A stretch of DNA of 64,000 bases. Origin: CAYOOT01 sp964405665 (GTDB taxonomy: Bacteria; Bdellovibrionota_C; UBA2361; SZUA-149; CAZDWZ01). The notes beneath the pieces are model-generated. The model saw only the letters and a list, made by a program, of their open reading frames with translations, ran no database searches and was not told the origin of the DNA. Below, one piece after another: positions 43,742 through 52,398 of the stretch; the stretch's first letter is position 1, and every line of letters starts with the position of its first letter. Both the position numbers and the translations under genes were made by a program. The DNA is taken from NCBI GenBank assembly GCA_964405665.1, contig CAYOOT010000005.1, positions 10,918 through 74,917 on the forward strand. Direction: 5' to 3'.

Positions 43742-45450
43742 GACAACACCTCCAATAATTTTTCAAAATTGTTAAGCACTCTAGCCGATCCCATCTTCAG
43801 TAAATGTTTGCTCCTTTGTTGAATATTCGATTCTTGCGGAGAAAGAAAAGAAAGAGAAATTACCCCTGCTCCTTTTGCTGCCAAAATATCATCGACGGTA
43901 TCACCAATCATCCAAGCCCGCTTTACGCTTAGTTTTTCCAAGGCCATTTTTACTGGCCGAGAATCAGGTTTCATTGGAGCATCTTCCATACAAATTACTG
44001 TAGAAAATAAATTCTCTATACTAAATTTTTGTAAAAATCCTTCTGCTTCTTCCCGCGGTCTTCCGGTAACTACTGCTAATGGATACTTACTAGAAAGTTT
44101 TTCTAAAATTTCCTTAGAGCAAAGTAGGAATTCTTGCTCTCTTAGTCCCGCAACTGTAGAGTTTCCCAAATAAAATTTCTGATAAACATCGATTATTTTA
44201 TCTAAAGCAAGCTCCACTCCTCTTTCGGCAAGTAGGTTCTTAGTAAGAATCCAATCGTTATTGGCATTACCTCTCTGCTTTATTTCAGCAATATCTTCCA
44301 GGGTGACATTAATACCGAAGTTTTTTGCCGTAAGAATAATTGCCCGGCGATATGATTCTTTAACATCAGCAAGCACTCCATCCATATCAAACAAAATTGC
44401 TTCGGGAGAAAGCGCCGCTAATAAAGCATCTTTCAACCTGGAAAAAGCCTTTTCTTCTCCAGGAAGAGTAATGCGTAAAGAATTTTCTAAGAAAGGATTA
44501 TTATCAAAGATTCTAACAGCAATTCCTAAACTATAAAGTGCTTCCCAAATCCATTTGGCATTTTCAAATTTAGCAAATACGAAATTGCCAGAAGATTTTT
44601 TTACTGCAACATCATACTTCTTCAATAATTCTTCTAATTCTTCGCGTTCTTTAATTACTCTTGTGACATAGTCTTGCATTTCTTTTCTTTTGTTTTGCCA
44701 ATATTCTTGAGCAATAAATAAAGACAAAGAGGAAACCGAATAAGGTCCTCCTATTTTATTCAGCCAAGAAATAATTTCTTCTGAAGCCAGAGTGTAACCC
44801 ACTCTTAAACCGGCTAGACCCCAAGCTTTGGAAAAAGTTCTAAAAACAATGGTATCAGGCAAGCTTAATGCAAATTCTGTTAAATCTTCTTCGGCAAATT
44901 CCACATAAGCTAAATCTACTAGTAAAAGCACACCCGGCGCTCTCCGAGAAAGTTCCTGTAACTGATTTTTTGTGATCACAAAGCCCGTAGGATTATTCGG
45001 CGAAACAACAGCAATTGCTGCAGTATTACTCTTCACTTTTGCGAGAACTTCCTCCAAAGGAAAATTTTCCTCCTCCCACAAAACTTCCTGAACTTTTGCC
45101 GAAGTATATTCCGCAAACTTAGAAATCATTTCAAAACTGGGAACTGGAAAAATAATTTCTTTCTGCGGACTCAAAACTGCCCGGCAAATTCTATAGATCG
45201 CCTCATCTCCCCCTGCGGAAATAAATACTTGCTTGGAGTTAATTTGATAATAATCGGCAATTGCTTCTTGCAATCCTTTTTTACTGGGATAAAGAGAAAA
45301 GTCTGTTGCCGAAACTAAATCATTTAGATTGTGTAATTCCAAATTCCTACCTTCATTGGCATCAAGTCTTAAATTTACCGGAGCTAAATGTTTTGGTGGT
45401 TGATATTCCGGAATGCTTTGCAGATTTTCCAACAATTCAAATTTACGCAT
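43738..45450 (-). CDS. hisC: Histidinol-phosphate aminotransferase fused to a HAD phosphatase
   Basis: The 570-residue protein has residues 1-~350 as a fold-type I PLP enzyme, HisC: LRLDANEG, VSPNNPTGFVI, VDLAYVEF and the PLP lysine in FRTFSKAWGLAGLRVGY. Residues ~355-570 are a HAD subfamily IA phosphatase with the nucleophile motif ILFDMDGVLADV, motif II VVTGRPREEA, a lysine in MKPDSRP and motif IV MIGDTVDDILAAK. The likely second role is dephosphorylation of histidinol phosphate, the one step otherwise missing from the operon. The assignment of substrate is inferred from the fusion. The gap to hisG is 8 bp. Confidence 0.93.
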   Translation of the reverse strand: MRKFELLENLQSIPEYQPPKHLAPVNLRLDANEGRNLELHNLNDLVSATDFSLYPSKKGLQEAIADYYQINSKQVFISAGGDEAIYRICRAVLSPQKEIIFPVPSFEMISKFAEYTSAKVQEVLWEEENFPLEEVLAKVKSNTAAIAVVSPNNPTGFVITKNQLQELSRRAPGVLLLVDLAYVEFAEEDLTEFALSLPDTIVFRTFSKAWGLAGLRVGYTLASEEIISWLNKIGGPYSVSSLSLFIAQEYWQNKRKEMQDYVTRVIKEREELEELLKKYDVAVKKSSGNFVFAKFENAKWIWEALYSLGIAVRIFDNNPFLENSLRITLPGEEKAFSRLKDALLAALSPEAILFDMDGVLADVKESYRRAIILTAKNFGINVTLEDIAEIKQRGNANNDWILTKNLLAERGVELALDKIIDVYQKFYLGNSTVAGLREQEFLLCSKEILEKLSSKYPLAVVTGRPREEAEGFLQKFSIENLFSTVICMEDAPMKPDSRPVKMALEKLSVKRAWMIGDTVDDILAAKGAGVISLSFLSPQESNIQQRSKHLLKMGSARVLNNFEKLLEVLS

Positions 45451-45458
45451 AAATTCTC

Positions 45459-46328
45459 CTAAGGCACTATTTGTTTTAGATTAAAAACTATAATATCAGT
45501 TCCGCCTTTGCTTTTTATTAATGGAATAATTTGCGGCAGATCTTTTTTAAGGACTGCGACATTGATCGCATAACCAACATCTCCGTAAAGCTTGGAAACA
45601 GTAGGGCTTTTCATACAGGGAACAACATTTATTAACTCTTGGAAATCCTCTTCTGATACATTTAATTCCAACATCACTCGACTTCGTGCTTCCAAAACTG
45701 ATTTTAAAACCAAAACTAAGTCTTCAATCATTTCTCTTTTTTCAGGATTTTCTAAGGCCCGGGGATTGGCATAAAGTCTGGTCGATGAAGATAATAATTT
45801 ATCGATTATTTGTAAGTTATTCGCCTGAAGTGTGGCACCCGTTGCTGTGTTATCAACTATACAATCAGCATCTTCCGGAGGAAAAGCTTCCGTAGCGCCG
45901 TAAGAACGAATAAATTTTGCATCTAGCTCTTTTTCTTTAATCCACTTTTTAGAAAGGCGTTCATATTCCGAAGCAATTCGTAAGGACTTTTGCGGCAATC
46001 TGCCATTTTCTAAAAAAGAGTTAGGTGCCGCGGCCACAAGTTGCACCGGATTTAATCCTGTATCCAGTAATTCTACGACATTGGCTTCTAATTCCGCTAC
46101 CCAGTCCGCACCGGCAAAACCAAAATCCCTGGAACCGGCTTCCAGCATTTCAATAATATTTTGAGGTTTTAAAAGTTTAACATCAACAGCAGGTAAGGAA
46201 ATAAAAGGTCGATAAGTCCTGACATCATTGGCTATTACTTGAACTTCCGCTTCTGATAATAGCTGTAAAACTCCCTTCTCCATCCGACCTTTGGGCAAGG
46301 CCATATACACAATCGGTTTAATCGACAT
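45459..46328 (-). CDS. hisG: ATP phosphoribosyltransferase HisG (long form)
   Basis: The ATG at 46328 (MSIKPIVYMALPKGRMEKG) has an AGAGAG at about 9 nt; the frame extends ten codons further upstream without support. The 289-residue protein has GFAGADWVAE, IVDNTATGATL (PRPP loop) and a C-terminal ~80-residue domain (EARSRVMLELNVSEED... VAVLKKDLPQIIPLIKSKGG) that marks the hexameric, histidine-inhibited long form. It does not need HisZ. It is the first structural gene of the operon. Confidence 0.96.
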   Translation of the reverse strand: MSIKPIVYMALPKGRMEKGVLQLLSEAEVQVIANDVRTYRPFISLPAVDVKLLKPQNIIEMLEAGSRDFGFAGADWVAELEANVVELLDTGLNPVQLVAAAPNSFLENGRLPQKSLRIASEYERLSKKWIKEKELDAKFIRSYGATEAFPPEDADCIVDNTATGATLQANNLQIIDKLLSSSTRLYANPRALENPEKREMIEDLVLVLKSVLEARSRVMLELNVSEEDFQELINVVPCMKSPTVSKLYGDVGYAINVAVLKKDLPQIIPLIKSKGGTDIIVFNLKQIVP

Positions 46329-46400
46329 AAAGCAATCTCTCTTAAGAATAAAAAACAATAAAAAATAGGTAAATGTGTAAAGAAATAAAGATTTTATCCG

Positions 46401-46463
46401 CTAGAGCGGATGGTGGACGTGATGTGAAAGAGAAACAAAATTTATGGAAATTAATGAAAACAT
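46401..46463 (-). CDS. hisL: Putative histidine leader peptide with HHVHH
   Basis: A 20-codon frame 72 bp ahead of hisG encodes MFSLISINFVSLSHHVHHPL: four His in five codons, just before the stop. That is the form of his-operon attenuator leaders. A stem-loop (46396-46411, ATCCGC/GCGGAT) spans the stop codon, followed by a T-rich but imperfect run. The ATG lies only ~4-5 bases after the predicted transcription start, so the leader may be translated without a Shine-Dalgarno. A classical terminator/antiterminator pair is not obvious. Confidence 0.7.
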   Translation of the reverse strand: MFSLISINFVSLSHHVHHPL

Positions 46464-46473
46464 AATATCTAAT

Positions 46474-46502
46474 TCTATAGCTTAGTCTGATTTACAAGTC
46501 AA
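46474..46502 (-). promoter_or_regulatory. Sigma-70-type promoter of the his operon
   Basis: TTGACT, 17 bases, then TATAGA on the minus strand, placed immediately before the histidine leader peptide. Position and spacing are near ideal; the -10 matches four of six consensus bases. Confidence 0.6.
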
Positions 46503-46543
46503 CAGCATTGTTGTTAATATGGCCCTAATTAAAGGGCAAGAGA

Positions 46544-47827
46544 ATGAAAAACAATCATTTATTAAAGATCAACAGCGAACTACAACAAATCCTAATCAAT
46601 GATTTTAAATTGATTTCCGGAAGAACTCTAGAAAAAGCAAGACTTGCTTACCATGTTTACGGAGAATCCCTAGATAACCCAATAATTATTTTACACCCAG
46701 CACTTACCGGTTCCGCTCGTGCGGCATTCTTCTCTTGTAATGAAGAAAATAAACCGGAAAAATCTCAAGGCGATGGTTGGTGGGATAACTGTATCGGAAC
46801 AGGTAAGATTTTAGATACAAGTAAATTTACGATTATTTGCGTTGATCATTTTGGCGGCAATGGCCAATCAACAGGAGCTGATGAAGTTTGGCACCTCAAA
46901 GAAGAAATTAGTTTTGCTGATGGCGTAGAATTAACTGCCCAAGCTTTAATTAAACTAGGTATCACAAAAATTAATGCCGTAATTGGCGGTTCCATCGGTG
47001 GTGGCCAAGCCCTACATTGGCTTAATCAAAATACAATCCAATTAAATAAAATAATTGATATCTCCGGCAGCAATGCCAAATGTTCTCGTTCCAATGAATT
47101 TTTTGCTCTACAAGCGGATTTCCTGGAATTAAAAGACACACCTGAGGTTACTGCTTACCGACTTAAGAAAAATTCAGCCGATATTCTCGGACAAGATTTT
47201 GCTTTTGACTATTTATTTTCCTTTATTAGCGAACAGTTGCAAAAATTACACAGGGCAACTTTATCTAATACTGAAGCAACCAGAAAACGTTTACACATTG
47301 CTCGACAAATTGGTTTTATCCGTTTTGTTACCCCTGAATTTTATGAAAATAAATATCACAGCTATCGGATTGCCGGCGACTCACACAATAAAGCTCTAAA
47401 AAACCTGGAATCATGGTTGATTTATCAGGGAGATAAATTTGTAGAAAGATTCTCCTACAAAGCCTTAGCACTCCTTTGTCACATGGATTACAAATCAATT
47501 ACTCCCGATCCCATAAAAATTGTGGAAAAATTAAAATCAAAACAAATTCAACTTTGCGGATATACAGTATTAGGGGATACCTTATTTTCACCAGAAATGA
47601 ATTTAAAATTCTATCAAGAAATAAAAGAATTACTTCCTCCTCATCTTTCAGAACTAATTCAGACCCATACAGTTCAAGATGCGCTCAATGGTCACGATCA
47701 CTTTTTAAATGACAAACTTTTAGAAAATGCTGAAGTTCTTCGCTTTTGGCTTGATTCTTCAACGTTAGAAAGTTTTGCACCTTTAGGAAAAAAAATCGAT
47801 TGCTTTGAACGACAATTTTCTTATTAA
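46544..47827 (+). CDS. metX: Homoserine O-acyltransferase, MetX family
   Basis: The 427-residue alpha/beta hydrolase has LARLAYHVYG-like entry (ARLAYHVYGES), HPALTGSARA, GKILDTSKFTIICVDHFGG and nucleophile Ser150 in GGSIGGGQALHW. An Asp in GDTLFSP and His in GHDHFLND complete the triad. MetX acylates homoserine for methionine synthesis, usually with acetyl-CoA; acetyl versus succinyl preference cannot be read here. The oxyanion region GSIGGGQ differs from the usual GSMGGMQ. Divergent from the his operon, followed by an MFS carrier after 17 bp. Confidence 0.88.
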   Translation: MKNNHLLKINSELQQILINDFKLISGRTLEKARLAYHVYGESLDNPIIILHPALTGSARAAFFSCNEENKPEKSQGDGWWDNCIGTGKILDTSKFTIICVDHFGGNGQSTGADEVWHLKEEISFADGVELTAQALIKLGITKINAVIGGSIGGGQALHWLNQNTIQLNKIIDISGSNAKCSRSNEFFALQADFLELKDTPEVTAYRLKKNSADILGQDFAFDYLFSFISEQLQKLHRATLSNTEATRKRLHIARQIGFIRFVTPEFYENKYHSYRIAGDSHNKALKNLESWLIYQGDKFVERFSYKALALLCHMDYKSITPDPIKIVEKLKSKQIQLCGYTVLGDTLFSPEMNLKFYQEIKELLPPHLSELIQTHTVQDALNGHDHFLNDKLLENAEVLRFWLDSSTLESFAPLGKKIDCFERQFSY

Positions 47828-47844
47828 AATCAAAGAGAACTCAG

Positions 47845-49074
47845 ATGACAATTAAAAGTTTTGTTAAAAAAAACCCAACTGCTATTTGCATTACTGTTGC
47901 TGCCCTTGGTTATTTTGTTGATTGCTACGATTTAATTTTGTTTAGCATTCTTAGAAAACCGAGCCTGGAAGCCTTGGGATATTCGGGAGAGGATTTAGTA
48001 AATGTTGGTGCCCACATTCTAGGCATTCAAATGTATGGAATGCTTGTAGGGGGAATTCTTTGGGGAATATTGGGAGATAAAAAAGGAAGGCTTTCTGTGC
48101 TTTTTGGTTCAATCTTAATGTATTCCATCGCTAGCATTCTAAACGGGATGATTACTGATATCTATCAATATCAAATCCTTCGTTTCATTGCCGGAATCGG
48201 TTTAGCCGGAGAATTGGGAGCAGGCGTTACTCTTGTTACGGAAATCATGGAAAAAGAAAAACGCGGTTGGGGAACAACAATTGTCGCCTCAGTGGGAGTA
48301 GCCGGAGTGGTGATGGCTTGTTTATTTGCCAAAGAATTTGATTGGCGAACTGCTTACTATCTGGGTGGAGCGATGGGCTTGGTTTTATTGGTTCTTCGAA
48401 TCGCCGTTAGTGAATCAGGCTTATTTTCGGATCTCATGGAAACTGATGTTAAGCGGGGTGACTTCCGGATGTTATTTCAAAAGAAAGAAAGGTTTATTCG
48501 TTATTTAAGTTGTATTTTTTTGGCAATCCCGATTTGGTTTGTCGTCGGAGTCTTAATGACATTTTCTCCGGAAATCGCCAAAGAATTGGGTGCTAAAGAA
48601 ACAATCAACGTCATGGATTCTATCTTGTTCTGCTACATTGGACTAACTTTAGGTGATTTTACAACTGGCATGTTAAGTCAAGTTTTAAAATCCAGAAAAA
48701 AAGTTCTGAGTGCTTTTATTCTTAGCACTGCAGCTTTTTGCATTATATTTTTAATGAACAAACAGGCCAGCAGTTTTACAATTTATTCCCTTGCTTTTGC
48801 TTTGGGATTTTCTTGCGGCTATTGGGCAGTTTTTATCACAACTGCTGCAGAACAATTCGGCACCAACTTAAGGGCAACAGCCACCACTACTGCTCCAAAT
48901 TTTGTGCGCGGTGCTGCTGCTCCAATCACAGCTTCCTTTGTCGCTTTAAAAGAAACTTATGGCAAAGTGGGCAGTGCCAGTATTGTGGGTGCAGTTTGTA
49001 TTACTCTAGCATTACTTGGACTTTGGAATCTTAAAGAATCTTATGGAAAAAATATGGACTTTGTGGAAAAATAG
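47845..49074 (+). CDS. MFS transporter (metabolite:H+ symporter-like)
   Basis: The 409-residue protein has about 12 helices, the loop 2-3 motif GILGDKKGRLSVLFGS and an Arg in FIAGIGLAGELGAGVTL at helix 4. The C-terminal half carries LRATATTTAPNFVRGAAAPI, as in sugar- and organic-acid MFS carriers. FVDCYDL in helix 1 provides an acidic residue for proton coupling. The substrate is unknown. Linked to metX and mscL by gaps of 17 bp each. Confidence 0.85.
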   Translation: MTIKSFVKKNPTAICITVAALGYFVDCYDLILFSILRKPSLEALGYSGEDLVNVGAHILGIQMYGMLVGGILWGILGDKKGRLSVLFGSILMYSIASILNGMITDIYQYQILRFIAGIGLAGELGAGVTLVTEIMEKEKRGWGTTIVASVGVAGVVMACLFAKEFDWRTAYYLGGAMGLVLLVLRIAVSESGLFSDLMETDVKRGDFRMLFQKKERFIRYLSCIFLAIPIWFVVGVLMTFSPEIAKELGAKETINVMDSILFCYIGLTLGDFTTGMLSQVLKSRKKVLSAFILSTAAFCIIFLMNKQASSFTIYSLAFALGFSCGYWAVFITTAAEQFGTNLRATATTTAPNFVRGAAAPITASFVALKETYGKVGSASIVGAVCITLALLGLWNLKESYGKNMDFVEK

Positions 49075-49091
49075 CATACTAAAAGGAGCAT

Positions 49092-49496
49092 ATGACCATT
49101 GTAAAAGAATTTAAAGATTTTGCAGTAAAGGGCAACGTTGCCGATATGGCAATCGGCATTATTATCGGCGGAGCATTCGGTAAAATAGTTTCCTCTTTGG
49201 TAAATGATATCTTGATGCCTCCTTTAGGGATAGTAATCGGCGGAGTTAATTTTTCCGGTATGAAATTAACATTAAAAGAAGCTGTTGATAAACAAGAAGC
49301 TGTTACTCTAAACTATGGCTTATTCATTCAAACTGTTTTTGATTTTAGTATCGTTGCTTTTGCGATGTTTCTACTTATTAAAGGGATGAATCGAATCAGG
49401 AGTAAGGAGCCGGTGGTTCCGGCTAAGCCGGCCGAACTGCCTAAACAAGAATTACTTTTGACGGAGATTCGGGATATTCTTAAGTTGCAGAGTTAA
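49092..49496 (+). CDS. mscL: Large-conductance mechanosensitive channel MscL
   Basis: The 134-residue protein starts EFKDFAVKGNVADMAIGIIIGGAFGKIVSSLVNDILMPP, the highly conserved amphipathic helix and TM1. TM2 (VFDFSIVAFAMFLLIKGMNRI) and a C-terminal helical bundle end (LLTEIRDIL) follow. It opens on hypo-osmotic shock. Length is normal. Confidence 0.98.
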   Translation: MTIVKEFKDFAVKGNVADMAIGIIIGGAFGKIVSSLVNDILMPPLGIVIGGVNFSGMKLTLKEAVDKQEAVTLNYGLFIQTVFDFSIVAFAMFLLIKGMNRIRSKEPVVPAKPAELPKQELLLTEIRDILKLQS

Positions 49497-49538
49497 ATCA
49501 ATGAATCTGAATTCTGAACCTCCGATAGCAGATAGTTT

Positions 49539-50750
49539 TTAACCAATTGCCGCCAAAAACAATCTCCCTTCCTCAACTTCCAAACTACAATCTTTTGCCA
49601 CAGCAGCAGGCAAAAAGAAAACTTCCCCAGAAAGCATTTGCTGTTTGCCCTCTGAACAATTAATCACCGCAGTCCCCCTCTCACAAAAAACAATCAGTGG
49701 ACCATCTTTCTTAATAACAAATTTATTATATTTTTTTGCCTCCAGCACTTCCAATGAAAATTCATCGGTTGGTGGATGGAAAATCTTTTGCTCACCGATA
49801 ATTTCAGGCTTGAACAAGCCTTGATCATTGCTCCGATAATCAAGCATCTCGATTAAAGTATCAATGTCCTTATGCTTAGGAGTAAGCCCTGCTCGAACCA
49901 CGTTATCCGAAGAAGCCATACACTCCAAAAGATCGCCACTTAAATAAGCATGAGGAATATTTGCTCCGATAAATATTGCCTCTCCCGCTTGCAAAACAAA
50001 ATAACGAAGAATAAAAAAAGAAAAAATGCCAGCATCCCCTTGAGGATAATCTTGGGCAAGCCTGAGAATCCAAGTTTCCTCGGGACTAAGCTTAGATTTT
50101 GAACTTATTTTTTTCACCAAAGAATCTTGAGCTTTTTTGATTAGATCTGGTGAGGCATGAGAGATCGCTGAATAAATCTCTTTTAAAATTTCTGCTTTAT
50201 TAAAATTCCCCTTAGATAATTTTTGATTTAAATTATGGGGCAGCAAAAGTGCTAGTTCCTCAAACTCAGCAATGAATTTTAGGATCTCGTCTACTTTTCT
50301 AAAACCAAACAAAACTTCTACTGCAGTAAGCGCATAACCCATTTCCGGTTTGTGATTATCATCAGGATAATTTTGCGGATCTTTTGCATGTAGAGTTTTA
50401 GCCAGTTCTTTGTTCGGATGAGCTTGAATCGAAAGCGCTGTTCCAATTGAAAGGACTTTCATTAAAAAAGGAAAATTGTTTCCGAATTTGGAAAAAACTT
50501 TTTCACCTAATATTTCTTTAGGATACAGTTTGATCAAGTCCGAAAGTAAAATATTTTTAGCATTAAATTCCACTTCCGCTGAGGCCTGGGGGTGAGCTCC
50601 CATCCAAAGTTCGGCATAGGGCAATGTCGGATTGAGATTTGCCGGTGAATTTTTTTTAGCAATTTCAAAGACCAAGGAATCTTTAGCCTTTTTTCCCCAG
50701 AGGTAATTCTTATAAGAACAATTTAATTTTAAAGGCTTGTTAAAATTCAT
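49539..50750 (-). CDS. manA: Mannose-6-phosphate isomerase, type I
   Basis: The 403-residue cupin enzyme has zinc ligands in LSIQAHPNKELA and NHKPEMGYAL plus the His of FIGANIPHAYLSGD, with the DLLECMASSDNVVRAGLTPKHKD signature. It interconverts fructose 6-phosphate and mannose 6-phosphate, feeding GDP-mannose for polysaccharide. It lies 4 bp after the TPR lipoprotein gene, tying it to the exopolysaccharide cluster. Confidence 0.96.
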   Translation of the reverse strand: MNFNKPLKLNCSYKNYLWGKKAKDSLVFEIAKKNSPANLNPTLPYAELWMGAHPQASAEVEFNAKNILLSDLIKLYPKEILGEKVFSKFGNNFPFLMKVLSIGTALSIQAHPNKELAKTLHAKDPQNYPDDNHKPEMGYALTAVEVLFGFRKVDEILKFIAEFEELALLLPHNLNQKLSKGNFNKAEILKEIYSAISHASPDLIKKAQDSLVKKISSKSKLSPEETWILRLAQDYPQGDAGIFSFFILRYFVLQAGEAIFIGANIPHAYLSGDLLECMASSDNVVRAGLTPKHKDIDTLIEMLDYRSNDQGLFKPEIIGEQKIFHPPTDEFSLEVLEAKKYNKFVIKKDGPLIVFCERGTAVINCSEGKQQMLSGEVFFLPAAVAKDCSLEVEEGRLFLAAIG

Positions 50751-50754
50751 GGGG

Positions 50755-51390
50755 TTATTTGGTCGGTCGGGAATTGAGAAATTTTCTATTGGCAGTTGCT
50801 AGTTTTTCCGCTTCTTCATTGTTCGGATTAATTACTAAAACTTTATCATAGCAACGTCCAGCTTGAACAAGCTGCTTGTTTTTTTCATAGTCTTGGCCTA
50901 ACCAAAACCAAAGATCCCAACTTTCTGGGCAGCGATTAACCAGGCTTTCATATTTTTTAATTCTCTGTTGCAAATCTAAAGTTTGCAAAGCAGTAGTTAC
51001 TTCTTTTTCTACATCGGGACAATCAGCAAGAATTCGATCGAGCGGAGATTTTGCTACGGCAAACTTTTTTTGTTGATCAGGAGCATTTGCTACTTCCGCT
51101 TTTTTCAACTCTGCAACTTGAATTTGCTCATATTTTCTGGCAAGGATTCCTTGATCTTCTTGAGCCCCTGCTTCTTTTGTAAAGCCTTTTCTAAAAATTC
51201 CATCGGACCGGGGACTGTCTGCTACTGAAGAAATCCCTGCTCGCGGAGTAGCCACCCAAGGAGGAATCCCTCCAGGGAAAGCTCCTTTTTTTAATAGAAC
51301 TTGTTGTTCGGCAAGGCTAGGTGGACGGAATTCACAAGAGGAGAGAAAGAGGGAAAGAAATAAGATGAAGAAATTTGTTTTATTTAACAT
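50755..51390 (-). CDS. TPR-containing lipoprotein of the exopolysaccharide locus
   Basis: The ATG at 51390 (MLNKTNFFILFLSLFLSSC) gives a clear signal peptide with lipobox LSSC; a longer frame begins in the adjacent repeat and is rejected. The mature 193 residues have an Arg/Gly/Pro-rich linker and then one or two TPR units (ESWDLWFWLGQDYEKNKQLV, GRCYDKVLVINPNNEEA). Probably a periplasmic scaffold for polysaccharide export. No specific family named. Confidence 0.75.
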   Translation of the reverse strand: MLNKTNFFILFLSLFLSSCEFRPPSLAEQQVLLKKGAFPGGIPPWVATPRAGISSVADSPRSDGIFRKGFTKEAGAQEDQGILARKYEQIQVAELKKAEVANAPDQQKKFAVAKSPLDRILADCPDVEKEVTTALQTLDLQQRIKKYESLVNRCPESWDLWFWLGQDYEKNKQLVQAGRCYDKVLVINPNNEEAEKLATANRKFLNSRPTK

Positions 51391-51409
51391 AAATATCAGT
51401 AATTTTAAT

Positions 51410-51438
51410 GTAGGGGCACCCATAAAGGGTGGCCCTAC
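51410..51438. repeat. Single GTAG hairpin, copy 5
   Basis: A solitary GTAGGGGCACCC/GGGTGGCCCTAC hairpin with outer AAT/ATT pairing lies between the BY-kinase and lipoprotein genes. It is a half-unit of the 76-bp repeat. Confidence 0.75.
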
Positions 51439-51470
51439 ATTAACAAAAAATGGGATTTAAGAATAGTATT

Positions 51471-52328
51471 TCACTTTTTAAGATTGGCGAATAAACCTTT
51501 AGCTTCGGGCGGCACAACAGTTTGATTGCTTGATCTTTTTGAACTTCTCATATCGTAACTGTAATAGCCATAATAGCCATATTCGTTGAGAGTATCTTTG
51601 GCATCATTAACAATTAAACCAAGAAATTTATCTCTACCCAAAAGATTTACCGCATCTTTAACTAATTTTTTTTGCGTTCTCCAGGCTCTGACCACCAAGA
51701 CAGTTCCATCAATAATAGAAGATAAAATTAATGGTTCAGGACAAAGCAAGACCGGAGGACAATCAATAATCACATAGCGATAATGACTTCTTAATTGTTC
51801 CAGAATAACGGACAACTGCGGAAGTTCAATTGCTCTGGTTGCATCAATTACGGGACTACCGGCACAAATCACATCAAAGCCATTTTCTACTTGATTAATA
51901 ACTTGAGAAAGAGGAGCTTTACCTACTAAAACATCGCTCAACCCCGGAACAGATTGCAGTCCACAATATTTATGAACAGTTGGCTTTCTCAGATCGCAAT
52001 CTAACAATAAAGTTTTACCACGAGGATCCATTGCCAATGAGCGTGCTAAATTACAGGCAATTAAACTTTTTCCTTCATCCGGCACAGCACTGGTAACGGC
52101 GATTAAACTTTTATTTGAACCACTTAAATTTGAACGTTCCAACCTTGCTCTTAAAATTCTAAACCGTTCTGCGGCTTGCAAGTCTACGGCAGAACTTCCA
52201 GCCAAATAAATCCCACCCTCATACAAAGGCAATTTTTGAATTTTATCTTTATCCTCTGCAGGAGTAGCTGTTACGGTCTGCTTTTGCGCTTCTTCAGGCT
52301 TTAATTTAATATTATTTGCATTACTCAC
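51471..52328 (-). CDS. Cytosolic BY-kinase (CpsD/CapB-type tyrosine kinase)
   Basis: The 285-residue P-loop protein has the RFRILRARLERSN helix, Walker A in TSAVPDEGKSLIACNLA, Walker A' LLLDCDLRKPTVH and Walker B VIIDCPPVL. The C-terminal tyrosine cluster YGYYGYYSYDMR is the autophosphorylation site. The kinase pairs with the Wzz-like protein upstream to control chain length and export. This separate kinase/adaptor arrangement and the neighbouring PrsT-like gene suggest the exosortase-associated type. Confidence 0.9.
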   Translation of the reverse strand: MSNANNIKLKPEEAQKQTVTATPAEDKDKIQKLPLYEGGIYLAGSSAVDLQAAERFRILRARLERSNLSGSNKSLIAVTSAVPDEGKSLIACNLARSLAMDPRGKTLLLDCDLRKPTVHKYCGLQSVPGLSDVLVGKAPLSQVINQVENGFDVICAGSPVIDATRAIELPQLSVILEQLRSHYRYVIIDCPPVLLCPEPLILSSIIDGTVLVVRAWRTQKKLVKDAVNLLGRDKFLGLIVNDAKDTLNEYGYYGYYSYDMRSSKRSSNQTVVPPEAKGLFANLKK

Positions 52329-52398
52329 TTTTTAGACCATCTCCAAATATTTTTTATCTAATCCGAAAAATCCCATTAAATACTTCAAATAATTATCA

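Noticed and set aside
46396..46411. Stem-loop as a standard intrinsic terminator of the his leader
   Set aside because: The stem is only 6-7 bp and the following run is interrupted (AAAATCTTTATTT), so a classical terminator is not supported.
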